Positions 33,956-43,351 of a DNA stretch of 64,000 bases are shown here, one piece after another. The translations under genes were made by a program, and so were the position numbers. Each line of letters begins with the position of its first letter. Positions within the stretch are counted from its first letter, which is position 1. The stretch lies in assembly GCA_040404065.1 (NCBI GenBank), contig JBBAJM010000001.1; one strand, given 5' to 3'. The DNA is from Fontibacterium sp040404065. GTDB lineage: Bacteria > Pseudomonadota > Alphaproteobacteria > Pelagibacterales > Pelagibacteraceae. The notes beneath the pieces were generated by a model that was given only the letters and a program-made list of their open reading frames with translations, did no database searches and had not been told where the DNA came from.

Positions 33956-35130
33956 TGGCAAAAGAAACAAAAACAATGAATCTAAACTTTGGTCCGCAGC
34001 ATCCTGCGGCACACGGAGTTTTAAGATTAATTCTTGAGCTCGATGGTGAAGTTATTGAAAGAGCAGATCCACATATTGGACTACTTCATAGAGGAACAGA
34101 AAAATTAATTGAAAATAAAACTTATACTCAAGCCGTTCCTTACTTTGATAGATTAGATTACGTTGCGCCTATGAACCAAGAGCATGCATTCGCTCTTGCT
34201 ATTGAAAAATTATTAGACATTAAAGTTCCAATACGAGCAAGTTACATTCGAGTGATCTTCTGCGAGATTGGAAGAATTTTAAGTCACATTTTAAATATTA
34301 CAACGCAAGCATTAGATGTTGGTGCATTAACTCCTTCTCTTTGGGGATTTGAAGAGAGAGAAAAATTAATGGTGTTTTATGAAAGAGTTTCTGGATCTCG
34401 TCTGCATGCAAACTATTTTAGACCAGGTGGAGTGCACCAAGATTTTCCAGTTGGACTTAAAGAAGATATTTTAGATTTTTGTAAACACTTTCCAAAAGTA
34501 ATTGATGATTTAGAAAATTTATTAACTGACAATAGAATTTTTAAACAAAGAAACGTTGATATTGGAATTGTAACTCCACAAGATGCGGTTGCCCTTGGTT
34601 TTTCTGGGGTTATGTTAAGAGGGTCTGGAATCGCTTGGGATCTAAGACGATCTCAGCCTTATGAAGTGTACGATAAATTTAAATTTAAATTACCTCTTGG
34701 AAAAAACGGAGATTGTTACGATAGATATCTTTGTAGAATTGAAGAGATGAGAGAAAGCACAAAAATTATTATTGATGCTTTAAATAATCTTCCAGAAGGA
34801 CCTGTAATGACAACGGATGGAAAAGTATCTCCACCTTCAAGAGCTGCAATGAAGAAATCAATGGAGGCTTTAATTCATCACTTTAAATTATTTACAGAAG
34901 GTTACCATGTTCCAAAAGGTGAAGTGTATGCTAGTGTAGAAGCACCTAAAGGAGAATTTGGAGTTTATTTAATTGCAGATGGTTCTAACAAACCATATCG
35001 ATGCAAAATTAAAGCACCTGGCTTTGCCCACTTGCAGGCAATGGATTATGTGGTCAAAGGTCATATGTTAGCAGACGTTCCTGCTGTTCTTGGTTCAATG
35101 GATATTGTGTTTGGGGAGATTGATCGATGA
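33955..35130 (+). CDS. nuoD: NADH-quinone oxidoreductase subunit D
   Basis: 391 residues, 49 kDa homologue that forms the quinone-binding cavity with NuoB. Landmarks are LNFGPQHPAAHGVLRLILELDGE (in part; the quinone-contact His-Pro-x-x-His), IGLLHRGTEKLIE, YFDRLDYVAPMNQEHAF, RPGGVHQDFP and the C-terminal DIVFGEIDR. The nickel ligands of the ancestral hydrogenase are absent as in all complex I. It overlaps nuoE by four bases. Confidence 0.97.
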   Translation: MAKETKTMNLNFGPQHPAAHGVLRLILELDGEVIERADPHIGLLHRGTEKLIENKTYTQAVPYFDRLDYVAPMNQEHAFALAIEKLLDIKVPIRASYIRVIFCEIGRILSHILNITTQALDVGALTPSLWGFEEREKLMVFYERVSGSRLHANYFRPGGVHQDFPVGLKEDILDFCKHFPKVIDDLENLLTDNRIFKQRNVDIGIVTPQDAVALGFSGVMLRGSGIAWDLRRSQPYEVYDKFKFKLPLGKNGDCYDRYLCRIEEMRESTKIIIDALNNLPEGPVMTTDGKVSPPSRAAMKKSMEALIHHFKLFTEGYHVPKGEVYASVEAPKGEFGVYLIADGSNKPYRCKIKAPGFAHLQAMDYVVKGHMLADVPAVLGSMDIVFGEIDR

Positions 35131-35723
35131 GTGGAAAACACGTTGCAAAAGATCAGCCTGCTATATTTGAATTCAATGCAGTAAATCAAAAACGAATTCA
35201 GGAAATTTTAAAAAAATATCCTCCAGACCGAAAAAAGAGTGCAGTAATGCCACTTTTAGATCTCGCTCAAAGACAACACGATAACTGGATCCCAAATGTT
35301 GCAATTAAAAAAATCGGTGAGATTTTAGAAGTTCCGTACATAAAAGTTTATGAAGTTGCAACTTTCTACACGATGTACAATTTAGCACCTGTTGGAAAAT
35401 ACTTTATACAAGTTTGTACTACATCGCCATGTATGATCAGAGGATCAGGAAAGATTGTTGATCTTTGCAAAAAGCATATTTCAGAAAAAGAAGGAAAATT
35501 AAGCGATGATCAAAAATCATCTTGGATTGAAGTTGAGTGTTTAGGTGCATGCGTTAGCGCTCCGATGATGCAGATTAATGATGATTTTTACGAAGATCTA
35601 ACTGAAGAGACGGCTACTAAAATTTTTCAAGGAATTAAAAACGATAAATTACCAAAACCAGGCTCACAAAAAGGACGAGTTGGGTTTGAACCAAGTAAAC
35701 GATTAACTTTAGTAAAAAATTAA
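35127..35723 (+). CDS. nuoE: NADH-quinone oxidoreductase subunit E
   Basis: 198 residues, thioredoxin-like subunit holding [2Fe-2S] cluster N1a. Ligands are Cys97, Cys102 (VCTTSPCMIRG) and Cys138, Cys142 (ECLGACVSAPMM). The N-terminal helical part has MPLLDLAQRQHDNWIP and VYEVATFYTMYNL. It forms the NADH-dehydrogenase module with NuoF and NuoG. The stop touches the nuoF ATG. Confidence 0.96.
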   Translation: MSGKHVAKDQPAIFEFNAVNQKRIQEILKKYPPDRKKSAVMPLLDLAQRQHDNWIPNVAIKKIGEILEVPYIKVYEVATFYTMYNLAPVGKYFIQVCTTSPCMIRGSGKIVDLCKKHISEKEGKLSDDQKSSWIEVECLGACVSAPMMQINDDFYEDLTEETATKIFQGIKNDKLPKPGSQKGRVGFEPSKRLTLVKN

Positions 35724-36995
35724 ATGTTACAAGACAAAGATAGAATATTTACAAATTTATACGGAGATTTCGGTAGAGATGTTCAGTCAGCAAAAACTCG
35801 TGGTGACTGGAAGGATACAAAAGAAATTATTGCAAAAGGTAAAGATTGGATCATTAACGAAGTAAAACTTTCAGAACTTCGTGGACGTGGAGGAGCTGGA
35901 TTTCCAACTGGAATGAAATGGTCTTTTGCTCCTAAAGAAGTAAAACCAGGTCGTCCTCATTACTTAGTTATTAATGCTGACGAGTCAGAGCCTGGAACAT
36001 GTAAAGACAGAGATATTTTAAGATTTGAACCGCAAAAATTAATTGAAGGCTGTTTAATAGCTTCATACACAGTCAATGCTAACACTTGTTACGTTTATAT
36101 TCGCGGTGAATACTTTGCTGAAAGTAAAATATTACAAGAAGCTATTGATGAGGCTTATAAAAATGGATTGATTGGTAAAAATGCTAGCGGTACAGGATTT
36201 GATTTTGATATGCATATTCATCTTGGCGCAGGCGCTTACATTTGCGGAGAAGAAACGGCGTTACTTGAAAGTTTAGAGGGTAACAAAGGTCAACCAAGAT
36301 TAAAACCACCGTTCCCAGCTTTAATAGGTCTTTATGGATGTCCAACTATTGTAAACAATGTTGAAACCATTGCGGTAGTACCAACGATATTAAGAAGAGG
36401 TGGAAAATGGTTTGCAGGATTTGGCAGACCCAAAAACACAGGTACAAAAATTTTCTGTATTTCTGGAAACGTAAACAATCCATGTAATGTTGAAGAAGAA
36501 ATGGGTGTTTCTTTAAAAGATTTAATTGAAAAACATGCAGGCGGAGTAATCGGTGGTTGGGATAATTTGCAAGCAGTAATCCCAGGCGGATCATCAATGC
36601 CACTACTAAGCAAAAAAATTTGTGACACTATAAAAATGGATTTTGACTCTTTAGTTGAAGTTAAAAGCGGTCTTGGAACTGCTGGAATTGTTGTAATCGA
36701 TAAGTCTCAAGATATTGTTAAATGCATAGCCAGAATAGCGAGATTTTATAAGCACGAAAGTTGCGGTCAATGTACCCCATGCAGAGAAGGATCTGGTTGG
36801 ATGTGGAGAATGTTAGAGCGAATTGCAAAAGGGGATGCTGAAGTTGCGGAACTAGACATGTTAATGGATGTAACAAAACAAATCGAAGGTCACACTATTT
36901 GTGCATTTGGAGAAGGATCATCTTGGCCAGTTCAAGGTCTGTTAAGACACTTTAGAGCAGAGATGGAAGAAAGATTAACTCATAAAAATATATAG
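35724..36995 (+). CDS. nuoF: NADH-quinone oxidoreductase subunit F
   Basis: 423 residues, binds FMN, NADH and [4Fe-4S] cluster N3. FMN/NADH site: GRGGAGFPTGMKW at 54-66 and GAGAYICGEETALLESLEG. N3 ligands are Cys347, Cys350, Cys353 (ESCGQCTPCREG) and Cys393 (GHTICAFGEG). It is the entry point of electrons from NADH. It abuts nuoE and nuoG with no spacer. Confidence 0.97.
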   Translation: MLQDKDRIFTNLYGDFGRDVQSAKTRGDWKDTKEIIAKGKDWIINEVKLSELRGRGGAGFPTGMKWSFAPKEVKPGRPHYLVINADESEPGTCKDRDILRFEPQKLIEGCLIASYTVNANTCYVYIRGEYFAESKILQEAIDEAYKNGLIGKNASGTGFDFDMHIHLGAGAYICGEETALLESLEGNKGQPRLKPPFPALIGLYGCPTIVNNVETIAVVPTILRRGGKWFAGFGRPKNTGTKIFCISGNVNNPCNVEEEMGVSLKDLIEKHAGGVIGGWDNLQAVIPGGSSMPLLSKKICDTIKMDFDSLVEVKSGLGTAGIVVIDKSQDIVKCIARIARFYKHESCGQCTPCREGSGWMWRMLERIAKGDAEVAELDMLMDVTKQIEGHTICAFGEGSSWPVQGLLRHFRAEMEERLTHKNI

Positions 36996-39035
36996 ATGGT
37001 AAAAGTTAAAGTAGATGGAATTGAAGTAGAAGTGCAACCAGGCGCAACAGTATTACAAGCTTGCGAAGTTGCTGGAAAAGAAATTCCAAGATTTTGTTAT
37101 CACGAAAGATTATCCATCGCTGGTAATTGCAGAATGTGTTTAGTAGAGATGGAAAAATCTCCAAAACCTGTTGCATCGTGCGCAATGCCAGTAGCTGACG
37201 GACAAGTTATTTATACAAATACTGAGATGGTAAAAAAAGCAAGACAAGGCGTAATGGAATTCTTACTTATCAATCACCCATTAGACTGTCCTATTTGCGA
37301 TCAAGGAGGAGAATGTGATCTTCAAGATCAGTCAATGAAGTATGGTGTTGATAAATCTAGATACGAATTAAATAAAAGATCAGTAAAAGAAAAATACATG
37401 GGACCGTTAATTAAAACGGTTATGACAAGATGTATTCATTGCACTCGTTGTGTGCGATTTGCAGAAGAGATTGCAGGTGTTCCAGAAATTGGCGCGATTA
37501 ATCGTGGTGAGAATATGGAGATTACAACTTATTTGGAAAAAACTTTAGATTCAGAATTATCAGCAAACGTAATTGATCTTTGTCCAGTAGGAGCTTTAAC
37601 TTCAAAACCTTATGCCTTTGAAGCAAGACCTTGGGAGTTAACTAAAACTGAAAGTATCGATGTCATGGATGCTGTTGGTTCTAATATTCGAGTAGATACA
37701 AAAGGTTGGGAAGTTAAAAGAATTTTACCAAGAGTGAACGAAGAAATAAACGAAGAATGGATTTCTGATAAAACTCGTTATGCTTGCGATGGGTTATTAA
37801 AAAATAGAATTGATACACCTTACATTAAAGTTAATGGAAAACTTCAGTCTTGCAGTTGGGATAATGCATTTAAATATATTTTTGAAAAAACAAAAGATTT
37901 TTCTGGAGATAAAGCTTTCGGAGTAGTTGGAGATCTTATTGATGTTGAAAGCATGTATATGTTCAAAAAATTTTTTAAAGATGTTTTATCATCTGACAAT
38001 ATAGATTTTAGACAGTCTAATTATTTTATCGATCCATCAAACAAAGCTAATTACTTATTCAACACATCTATCGCTCGTTTAGAAGAAGCTGATTTAGTAG
38101 TTTTAGTTGGATCTAATCCAAGATTAGAAGCTCCAATCTTAAATGCTAGAATTAGAAAAGCACATTTAGCTAGAAAAACTAAGGTTTATTCTATCGGTAA
38201 CGTAGGTGATCTTACTTACCCTCATGAGAATGTAGGTTCTTCTCTTTCTATTCTTTCTGATGTTTTAGGAAAAAATCATAAAATTTATAACAGTTTTAAA
38301 TCTGCAAAAAAACCAGTATTTATTATTGGTGAATCTGGATTAAGCGGAGCAAACGGAGAGTTTGTTTTAGAAACAGTTAAGAAGATTTTAAAAGATAATA
38401 ATTTTTTAAATTCAGAGTGGAATGGATTAAATATTCTTCATAATAACGCTTCAAGCGTTGGAGCAATTTATCTAAATTTAATTAAAAATAATTTCTTAGA
38501 AAAATTAAACGATAGTAATTCAAAACTAATTTATCTTCTAGGTGCTGACCAAGTTAAAATTAATCCTAAAGGTAACTTCATAATCTATCAGGGATCTCAT
38601 GGTGGATTAAACAGCACTATAGCAAATGTAGTATTGCCAGGTGCAGCTTACACGGAAAAAAATGGTTTCTATGTTAACACTGAAGGAAGAGTGCAGGATG
38701 CCAAAAAAGCAAGTTTCCCTCCAGGAGAAGGTAAAGAAGACTGGAAAATTTTAAGAGCGATGTCAGATGTATTTAAAAAAACAATCGATATTAATACTCA
38801 TTCAATTTTAAGAGAGCAATTATTTAAAGACTATCCAGTATTTAAAGAACTGGATCAATTACCAAAATCTTCAGCTGACACACTAGCTTTTAAAAATGTA
38901 TCTCAAGATAAAGGAGATCTTAAAATTAATGATTTTGATTTTTACTTCTCAAACATAATTGCTGCATCTTCAAAAACGATGCATGAATGTAAGGATGCAA
39001 AAATTATATTACAAAAAACAGGAACAGATAATTAA
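36996..39035 (+). CDS. nuoG: NADH-quinone oxidoreductase subunit G
   Basis: 679 residues, the large Fe-S subunit. [2Fe-2S] N1b ligands: Cys34, Cys45, Cys48, Cys62. N5 site: His94, Cys98, Cys101, Cys107. N4 site: Cys146, Cys149, Cys152, Cys196. The rest is a degenerate molybdopterin-oxidoreductase domain with VVLVGSNPRLEAPILNARIRK and VLPGAAYTEKNGFYVNTEGR. I see no extra N7 cysteine set, so it resembles the mitochondrial form. It overlaps nuoH by one base. Confidence 0.97.
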   Translation: MVKVKVDGIEVEVQPGATVLQACEVAGKEIPRFCYHERLSIAGNCRMCLVEMEKSPKPVASCAMPVADGQVIYTNTEMVKKARQGVMEFLLINHPLDCPICDQGGECDLQDQSMKYGVDKSRYELNKRSVKEKYMGPLIKTVMTRCIHCTRCVRFAEEIAGVPEIGAINRGENMEITTYLEKTLDSELSANVIDLCPVGALTSKPYAFEARPWELTKTESIDVMDAVGSNIRVDTKGWEVKRILPRVNEEINEEWISDKTRYACDGLLKNRIDTPYIKVNGKLQSCSWDNAFKYIFEKTKDFSGDKAFGVVGDLIDVESMYMFKKFFKDVLSSDNIDFRQSNYFIDPSNKANYLFNTSIARLEEADLVVLVGSNPRLEAPILNARIRKAHLARKTKVYSIGNVGDLTYPHENVGSSLSILSDVLGKNHKIYNSFKSAKKPVFIIGESGLSGANGEFVLETVKKILKDNNFLNSEWNGLNILHNNASSVGAIYLNLIKNNFLEKLNDSNSKLIYLLGADQVKINPKGNFIIYQGSHGGLNSTIANVVLPGAAYTEKNGFYVNTEGRVQDAKKASFPPGEGKEDWKILRAMSDVFKKTIDINTHSILREQLFKDYPVFKELDQLPKSSADTLAFKNVSQDKGDLKINDFDFYFSNIIAASSKTMHECKDAKIILQKTGTDN

Positions 39036-40036
39036 TGTTTTTAGATTATTTAAATATAGTTCTTTATGATCTTTTAAAGATCGTAGCATTACTTGTCCCA
39101 GTTCTAATTGCTGTAGCAATGATTGTTTGGGTAGACAGACGAGTTTGGGGGGCTGTTCAACTTCGAAAAGGACCAAACGTGGTTGGTCCTTTTGGTTTAC
39201 TTCAGACAGGAGCCGATGCGCTTAAATATATTTTTAAAGAAGTAATTATTCCAACGCACGCAAACAAAGTTATCTTTATAATCGCTCCAATCGTAACTAT
39301 GTCTTTAGCGTTAATTGCTTGGGCAGTTATTCCATTTAGCGAAACTTTAGTACTTGCAAATATTAATGTTGGAATTCTTTACATCTTTGCGGTGTCTTCT
39401 CTTGGAGTTTACGGAATTATTATGGCAGGTTGGGCGTCTAACTCTAAGTATCCATTCTTAGGAGCCTTAAGATCTGCAGCGCAGATGGTTTCATATGAGG
39501 TTTCAATTGGCTTTATTATAATAAATGTATTGCTGTGTGCGGGTTCACTAAACCTTGTTGATATCGTGCTTGCGCAGAAGAATATTTGGTACGCAATCCC
39601 ATTATTTCCAATGTTTGTTATCTTTTTTATCTCTGCATTAGCTGAAACAAATAGACCTCCATTTGATTTGCCAGAAGCAGAAGCAGAACTTGTTGCAGGT
39701 TACCAAACTGAATATTCAGGAATGATGTACGCATTATTCTGGTTAGGCGAGTATGCGAATATTTTATTATTATGTGGTTTAGGTTCAGTTTTATTTTTAG
39801 GTGGATGGTTGTCACCCATTGATGCTTATCCGTTTAATGTAGTGCCAGCGCCTCTTTGGCTTGTTTTTAAAATATTATTTTTATTTATCTTGTTTGCTTT
39901 AGTGAAAGCTATTGTGCCTCGATATCGTTATGATCAGTTAATGCGATTAGGTTGGAAAGTATTCTTACCATTCTCATTATTCTGGGTAGTTTTAACGGCT
40001 TCGTTTTTATATTTTTTTAACTTATTACCACAATGA
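39035..40036 (+). CDS. nuoH: NADH-quinone oxidoreductase subunit H
   Basis: 333 residues, about eight membrane helices, forms the quinone channel with NuoB/NuoD. Landmarks: WVDRRVWGAVQLRKGPNVVGPFGLLQ, SNSKYPFLGALRSAAQMVSYE, SALAETNRPPFDLPEAEAELVAGYQTEYSG (in part) and a late RYRYDQLMRLGWK. All acidic residues of the E-channel-entry loop are in place. It overlaps nuoI by four bases. Confidence 0.97.
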   Translation: MFLDYLNIVLYDLLKIVALLVPVLIAVAMIVWVDRRVWGAVQLRKGPNVVGPFGLLQTGADALKYIFKEVIIPTHANKVIFIIAPIVTMSLALIAWAVIPFSETLVLANINVGILYIFAVSSLGVYGIIMAGWASNSKYPFLGALRSAAQMVSYEVSIGFIIINVLLCAGSLNLVDIVLAQKNIWYAIPLFPMFVIFFISALAETNRPPFDLPEAEAELVAGYQTEYSGMMYALFWLGEYANILLLCGLGSVLFLGGWLSPIDAYPFNVVPAPLWLVFKILFLFILFALVKAIVPRYRYDQLMRLGWKVFLPFSLFWVVLTASFLYFFNLLPQ

Positions 40037-40524
40037 AAATAAAATTTTCTAGAATATTAAAAATAATTTTTTTATCTGAGTTTGTAAAAGCACTTTATCT
40101 TGCTTTTATTTACATGTTTAAAAAAAGAGCAACTATCAATTATCCATTTGAAAAAGGTCCGATCAGTCCAAGATTTAGAGGAGAACATGCTTTAAGAAGG
40201 TATCCGGACGGAGAAGAAAGATGTATCGCTTGTAAATTATGCGAAGCAGTTTGTCCTGCGCAAGCTATCACAATTGAAGCTGAACCTAGAGAAGATGGGT
40301 CAAGAAGAACAACACGATATGACATTGATATGTTAAAATGTATTTATTGTGGATTATGTCAAGAGTCTTGTCCTGTTGATGCGATTGTTCAAGGACCTAA
40401 TTTTGAATTTGCTACAGAGACCAGAGAAGAACTTTACTACAATAAAGAAAAACTTTTAGAAAACGGCGACAAGTGGGAAAAAGAATTAGCTCATAATATT
40501 AGAGTAGACAAATCATTTAGATGA
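40033..40524 (+). CDS. nuoI: NADH-quinone oxidoreductase subunit I
   Basis: 163 residues, 8Fe ferredoxin-like subunit with clusters N6a and N6b. Ligand sets are Cys64/67/70 with Cys74 and Cys103/106/109 with Cys113 (CIACKLCEAVC, CIYCGLCQESC). The N-terminal amphipathic helix attaches it to the membrane. It overlaps nuoH and nuoJ by four bases each. Confidence 0.97.
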   Translation: MKIKFSRILKIIFLSEFVKALYLAFIYMFKKRATINYPFEKGPISPRFRGEHALRRYPDGEERCIACKLCEAVCPAQAITIEAEPREDGSRRTTRYDIDMLKCIYCGLCQESCPVDAIVQGPNFEFATETREELYYNKEKLLENGDKWEKELAHNIRVDKSFR

Positions 40525-41141
40525 TAGCGCACGCATTAATTTTTTACGTATTGTCAGCGATTACTATTCTTTCAAGCATTATGGTTATCTCTTCAAAAAA
40601 TACAGTGCATTCAGTTTTCTTTTTAATTTTAGCATTTGTAAACGTTTCTTGTTTATTTATAATGATAGGCGCTGAATTTGTCGGAATGATCTTACTGATT
40701 GTTTATGTTGGAGCTGTTGCGGTGTTATTTTTATTCGTGGTGATGATGTTAGAGGGGAACTTTACTAAAGTTAAACAAGGTTTTCTTCAATACATACCAT
40801 TTGGATTTTTTATTGCAGCAGTAATATTTTTTGAATTAATAATTATTATTGGTAGTTGGCAGTACAGACCTGAGTTCATTAATACTTCAAAAATTGTATA
40901 CGATTCAAAGGATACAAACACACAGCAAATTGGAAAACTACTTTACACAGATTATTTTTTACCATTTCAGCTTTCTGGTGTGATCTTATTAATCGCAATG
41001 ATAGGAGCTATTTTACTTACTTTTAGACGTAGAGATAACCTTAGAAGACAAGATATTTTAAAACAGTCCTCTCGTGAACGCGAGGATTCAATTTATCTTG
41101 TAGATGTTGAAAGTAATAAAGGATTAAAGATTGATGATTGA
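40521..41141 (+). CDS. nuoJ: NADH-quinone oxidoreductase subunit J
   Basis: 206 residues with five membrane helices. Conserved segment: NTVHSVFFLILAFVNVSCLFI, then GAEFVGMILLIVYVGAVAVLFLFVVMML (quoted in pieces), whose helix contains the pi-bulge/Glu region of the proton path. A polar C-terminal tail extends past the last helix. It overlaps nuoK by 8 bases if the ATG start of nuoK is used. Confidence 0.95.
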   Translation: MIAHALIFYVLSAITILSSIMVISSKNTVHSVFFLILAFVNVSCLFIMIGAEFVGMILLIVYVGAVAVLFLFVVMMLEGNFTKVKQGFLQYIPFGFFIAAVIFFELIIIIGSWQYRPEFINTSKIVYDSKDTNTQQIGKLLYTDYFLPFQLSGVILLIAMIGAILLTFRRRDNLRRQDILKQSSREREDSIYLVDVESNKGLKIDD

Positions 41142-41445
41142 GATTACTTTAGCTCATTACTTATTCTTATCTGCAATCATTTTTACATTAGGGGTGTTTG
41201 GAATTTTCGTTAACCGTAAAAACGTGATCGTTATTCTAATGTCTATTGAGTTAATCTTATTATCAGTAAACATTAACATGGTTGCCTTCTCAGTTTATTT
41301 GCAAAATATAACAGGGCAAATCTTTACACTCTTTATATTAACGGTTGCTGCTGCAGAAGCTGCAATCGGTCTTGCCATACTTGTAGTGTTCTTCAGAAAT
41401 AGAGGATCTATTCAAGTTGAAGATATTAACTCGATGAAAGGTTAA
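41134..41445 (+). CDS. nuoK: NADH-quinone oxidoreductase subunit K
   Basis: 103 residues, three helices. Two membrane glutamates of the proton path are visible: in MSIELILLSVN and in AAAEAAIGLAILV. I choose ATG 41134 (MIEITLAHYLFL), because it gives the family length; a TTG three bases... one codon upstream (41131) is possible but adds only one residue. It lies inside the 3' end of nuoJ and abuts nuoL. Confidence 0.95.
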   Translation: MIEITLAHYLFLSAIIFTLGVFGIFVNRKNVIVILMSIELILLSVNINMVAFSVYLQNITGQIFTLFILTVAAAEAAIGLAILVVFFRNRGSIQVEDINSMKG

Positions 41446-43350
41446 ATGATTTATTCAATATTATTTCTACCTTTGCTTGGATCGTTTATCTCAGCTTTTT
41501 TTTATAAAAAAATTGGCGAAATTGCATGTCAGATTATAACATCTGCGTTTGTTGTATTAGGTGCAATTTTTTCATCTCTTATTTTAATTGAAACTATTAA
41601 GACGGGAAAAGTTTACCAACTTCCTCTATTTGATTGGATTAGTTCTGGATCTTTAAAACTTCATTGGTCAATTTATGTAGATTCATTAACTGCTGTTATG
41701 TTAGTTGTTGTAAATTCTGTTTCAGCTTTAGTTCATATATATTCGATTGGTTATATGAGTCACGATCCTCATAAACCAAGATTTATGTCTTACCTTTCTC
41801 TTTTCACATTTGCGATGTTGTCATTAATTACTGCAGATAATTTTTTACAATTATTCTTTGGTTGGGAAGGTGTTGGACTTGCTTCTTATTTATTAATTGG
41901 TTTCTGGTTTAAAAAAGAATCTGCAAACAATGCTTCGATGAAAGCGTTTATCGTTAACAGAGTGGGTGATCTTGGTCTGTTGATTGCAATGTTTTTAATT
42001 TTTAAAACTTTTGGAACTTTAACTTTTAGTGAAGTCTTTTCACAAGCTGCAACTCAGTCAAAAAACAGTGTGTATATTTTTGGAGGTGATTACAATTTAA
42101 TTACAACTATTTGTGTATTCTTATTTATTGGAGCGATGGGAAAATCAGCGCAAATTATCTTACATACTTGGCTTCCAGATGCCATGGAAGGACCAACACC
42201 TGTATCGGCATTAATCCATGCTGCAACCATGGTAACAGCCGGAGTGTTTTTAGTTGCTAGATGTTCACCTTTGTTTGAATACTCACAATACGCTTTGAAC
42301 TTAGTTGCATTCGTTGGCGCAACAACAGCAATCTTTGCAGCATCGATTGCAATCGTTCAAACAGATATCAAAAGAATTATCGCTTATTCAACGTGTAGTC
42401 AGTTAGGTTACATGTTTTTTGCTGCTGGAATGGGCGCTTACAACGTTGCTATATTTCACTTATTTACGCACGCTTTCTTTAAAGCTCTTTTATTCTTAGG
42501 AGCAGGTTCAGTTATTCATGCATTCCACGATGAACAGAACATTGAAAAAATGGGCGGAGTTTGGAAAAAAATTCCACTGACTTATGTTTTGATGTTAATC
42601 GGCACACTTGCATTAACAGGATTCCCATTGCTAGCAGGATTTTATTCAAAAGATGCAATTATAGAATCTGCTTATTTCTCTAAGAGTTTATTCTCAGGGT
42701 ACGCATTTGTAATTGGAATTGTGACCGCTTTTATTACTTCAGTTTATTCTTGGAGATTAATTTTTAAAACTTTTCACGGTAAATATAATAACAGCATGAG
42801 TTTTGATAAAGTTCATGAGTCAGGACCTGTTATGTTAATTCCTTTATTATTGCTTGCAGTAGGAGCAATATTTTCAGGTTATGTATTCCATGAAATATTT
42901 ATTGGGGAAAAAACTGAATTCTGGGGTAAAGCTATATTTTTCTTAAATCACGTTGAACACGGACATCCACCAATGTGGTTAATTATTTTAGTTCCGACAT
43001 TAGTTATTTCATCAATTCCACTTTCATTTATTTTATTTTTAAAGAGAAAAGAAATCGTTGAGAGCTTTGTATCGACTAACAAACCAATTCATACATTCTT
43101 AGTTAAGAAATGGTACTTTGATGAATTATATGATTTAGTTTTTGTAAGAACTTTTAAAAATATTGGAACATTCCTTTGGCAAAAAGGAGATGTGAATACT
43201 ATCGACGGTTATGGTCCAGATGGTGTTGCAAAAATTGTAAAAAAAATATCTGAACAAGCAAGCAAAGTTCAGTCTGGTTACTTATATCATTATGCAACAG
43301 TAATTCTTGTAGGACTTTCTTTAATTATAACTTTTTTAATTTTTATCTAA
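41446..43350 (+). CDS. nuoL: NADH-quinone oxidoreductase subunit L
   Basis: 634 residues, about 15-16 helices, antiporter-like proton pump. The core shows FFGWEGVGLASYLLIGFWF (key Glu), GAMGKSAQIILHTWLPDAMEGPTPVSALIHAATMV (in pieces; key Lys and His residues) and STCSQLGYMF. The long C-terminal lateral helix region is present (after ~540), ending in a last membrane segment. It is one base from nuoM. Confidence 0.97.
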   Translation: MIYSILFLPLLGSFISAFFYKKIGEIACQIITSAFVVLGAIFSSLILIETIKTGKVYQLPLFDWISSGSLKLHWSIYVDSLTAVMLVVVNSVSALVHIYSIGYMSHDPHKPRFMSYLSLFTFAMLSLITADNFLQLFFGWEGVGLASYLLIGFWFKKESANNASMKAFIVNRVGDLGLLIAMFLIFKTFGTLTFSEVFSQAATQSKNSVYIFGGDYNLITTICVFLFIGAMGKSAQIILHTWLPDAMEGPTPVSALIHAATMVTAGVFLVARCSPLFEYSQYALNLVAFVGATTAIFAASIAIVQTDIKRIIAYSTCSQLGYMFFAAGMGAYNVAIFHLFTHAFFKALLFLGAGSVIHAFHDEQNIEKMGGVWKKIPLTYVLMLIGTLALTGFPLLAGFYSKDAIIESAYFSKSLFSGYAFVIGIVTAFITSVYSWRLIFKTFHGKYNNSMSFDKVHESGPVMLIPLLLLAVGAIFSGYVFHEIFIGEKTEFWGKAIFFLNHVEHGHPPMWLIILVPTLVISSIPLSFILFLKRKEIVESFVSTNKPIHTFLVKKWYFDELYDLVFVRTFKNIGTFLWQKGDVNTIDGYGPDGVAKIVKKISEQASKVQSGYLYHYATVILVGLSLIITFLIFI

Positions 43351-43351
43351 T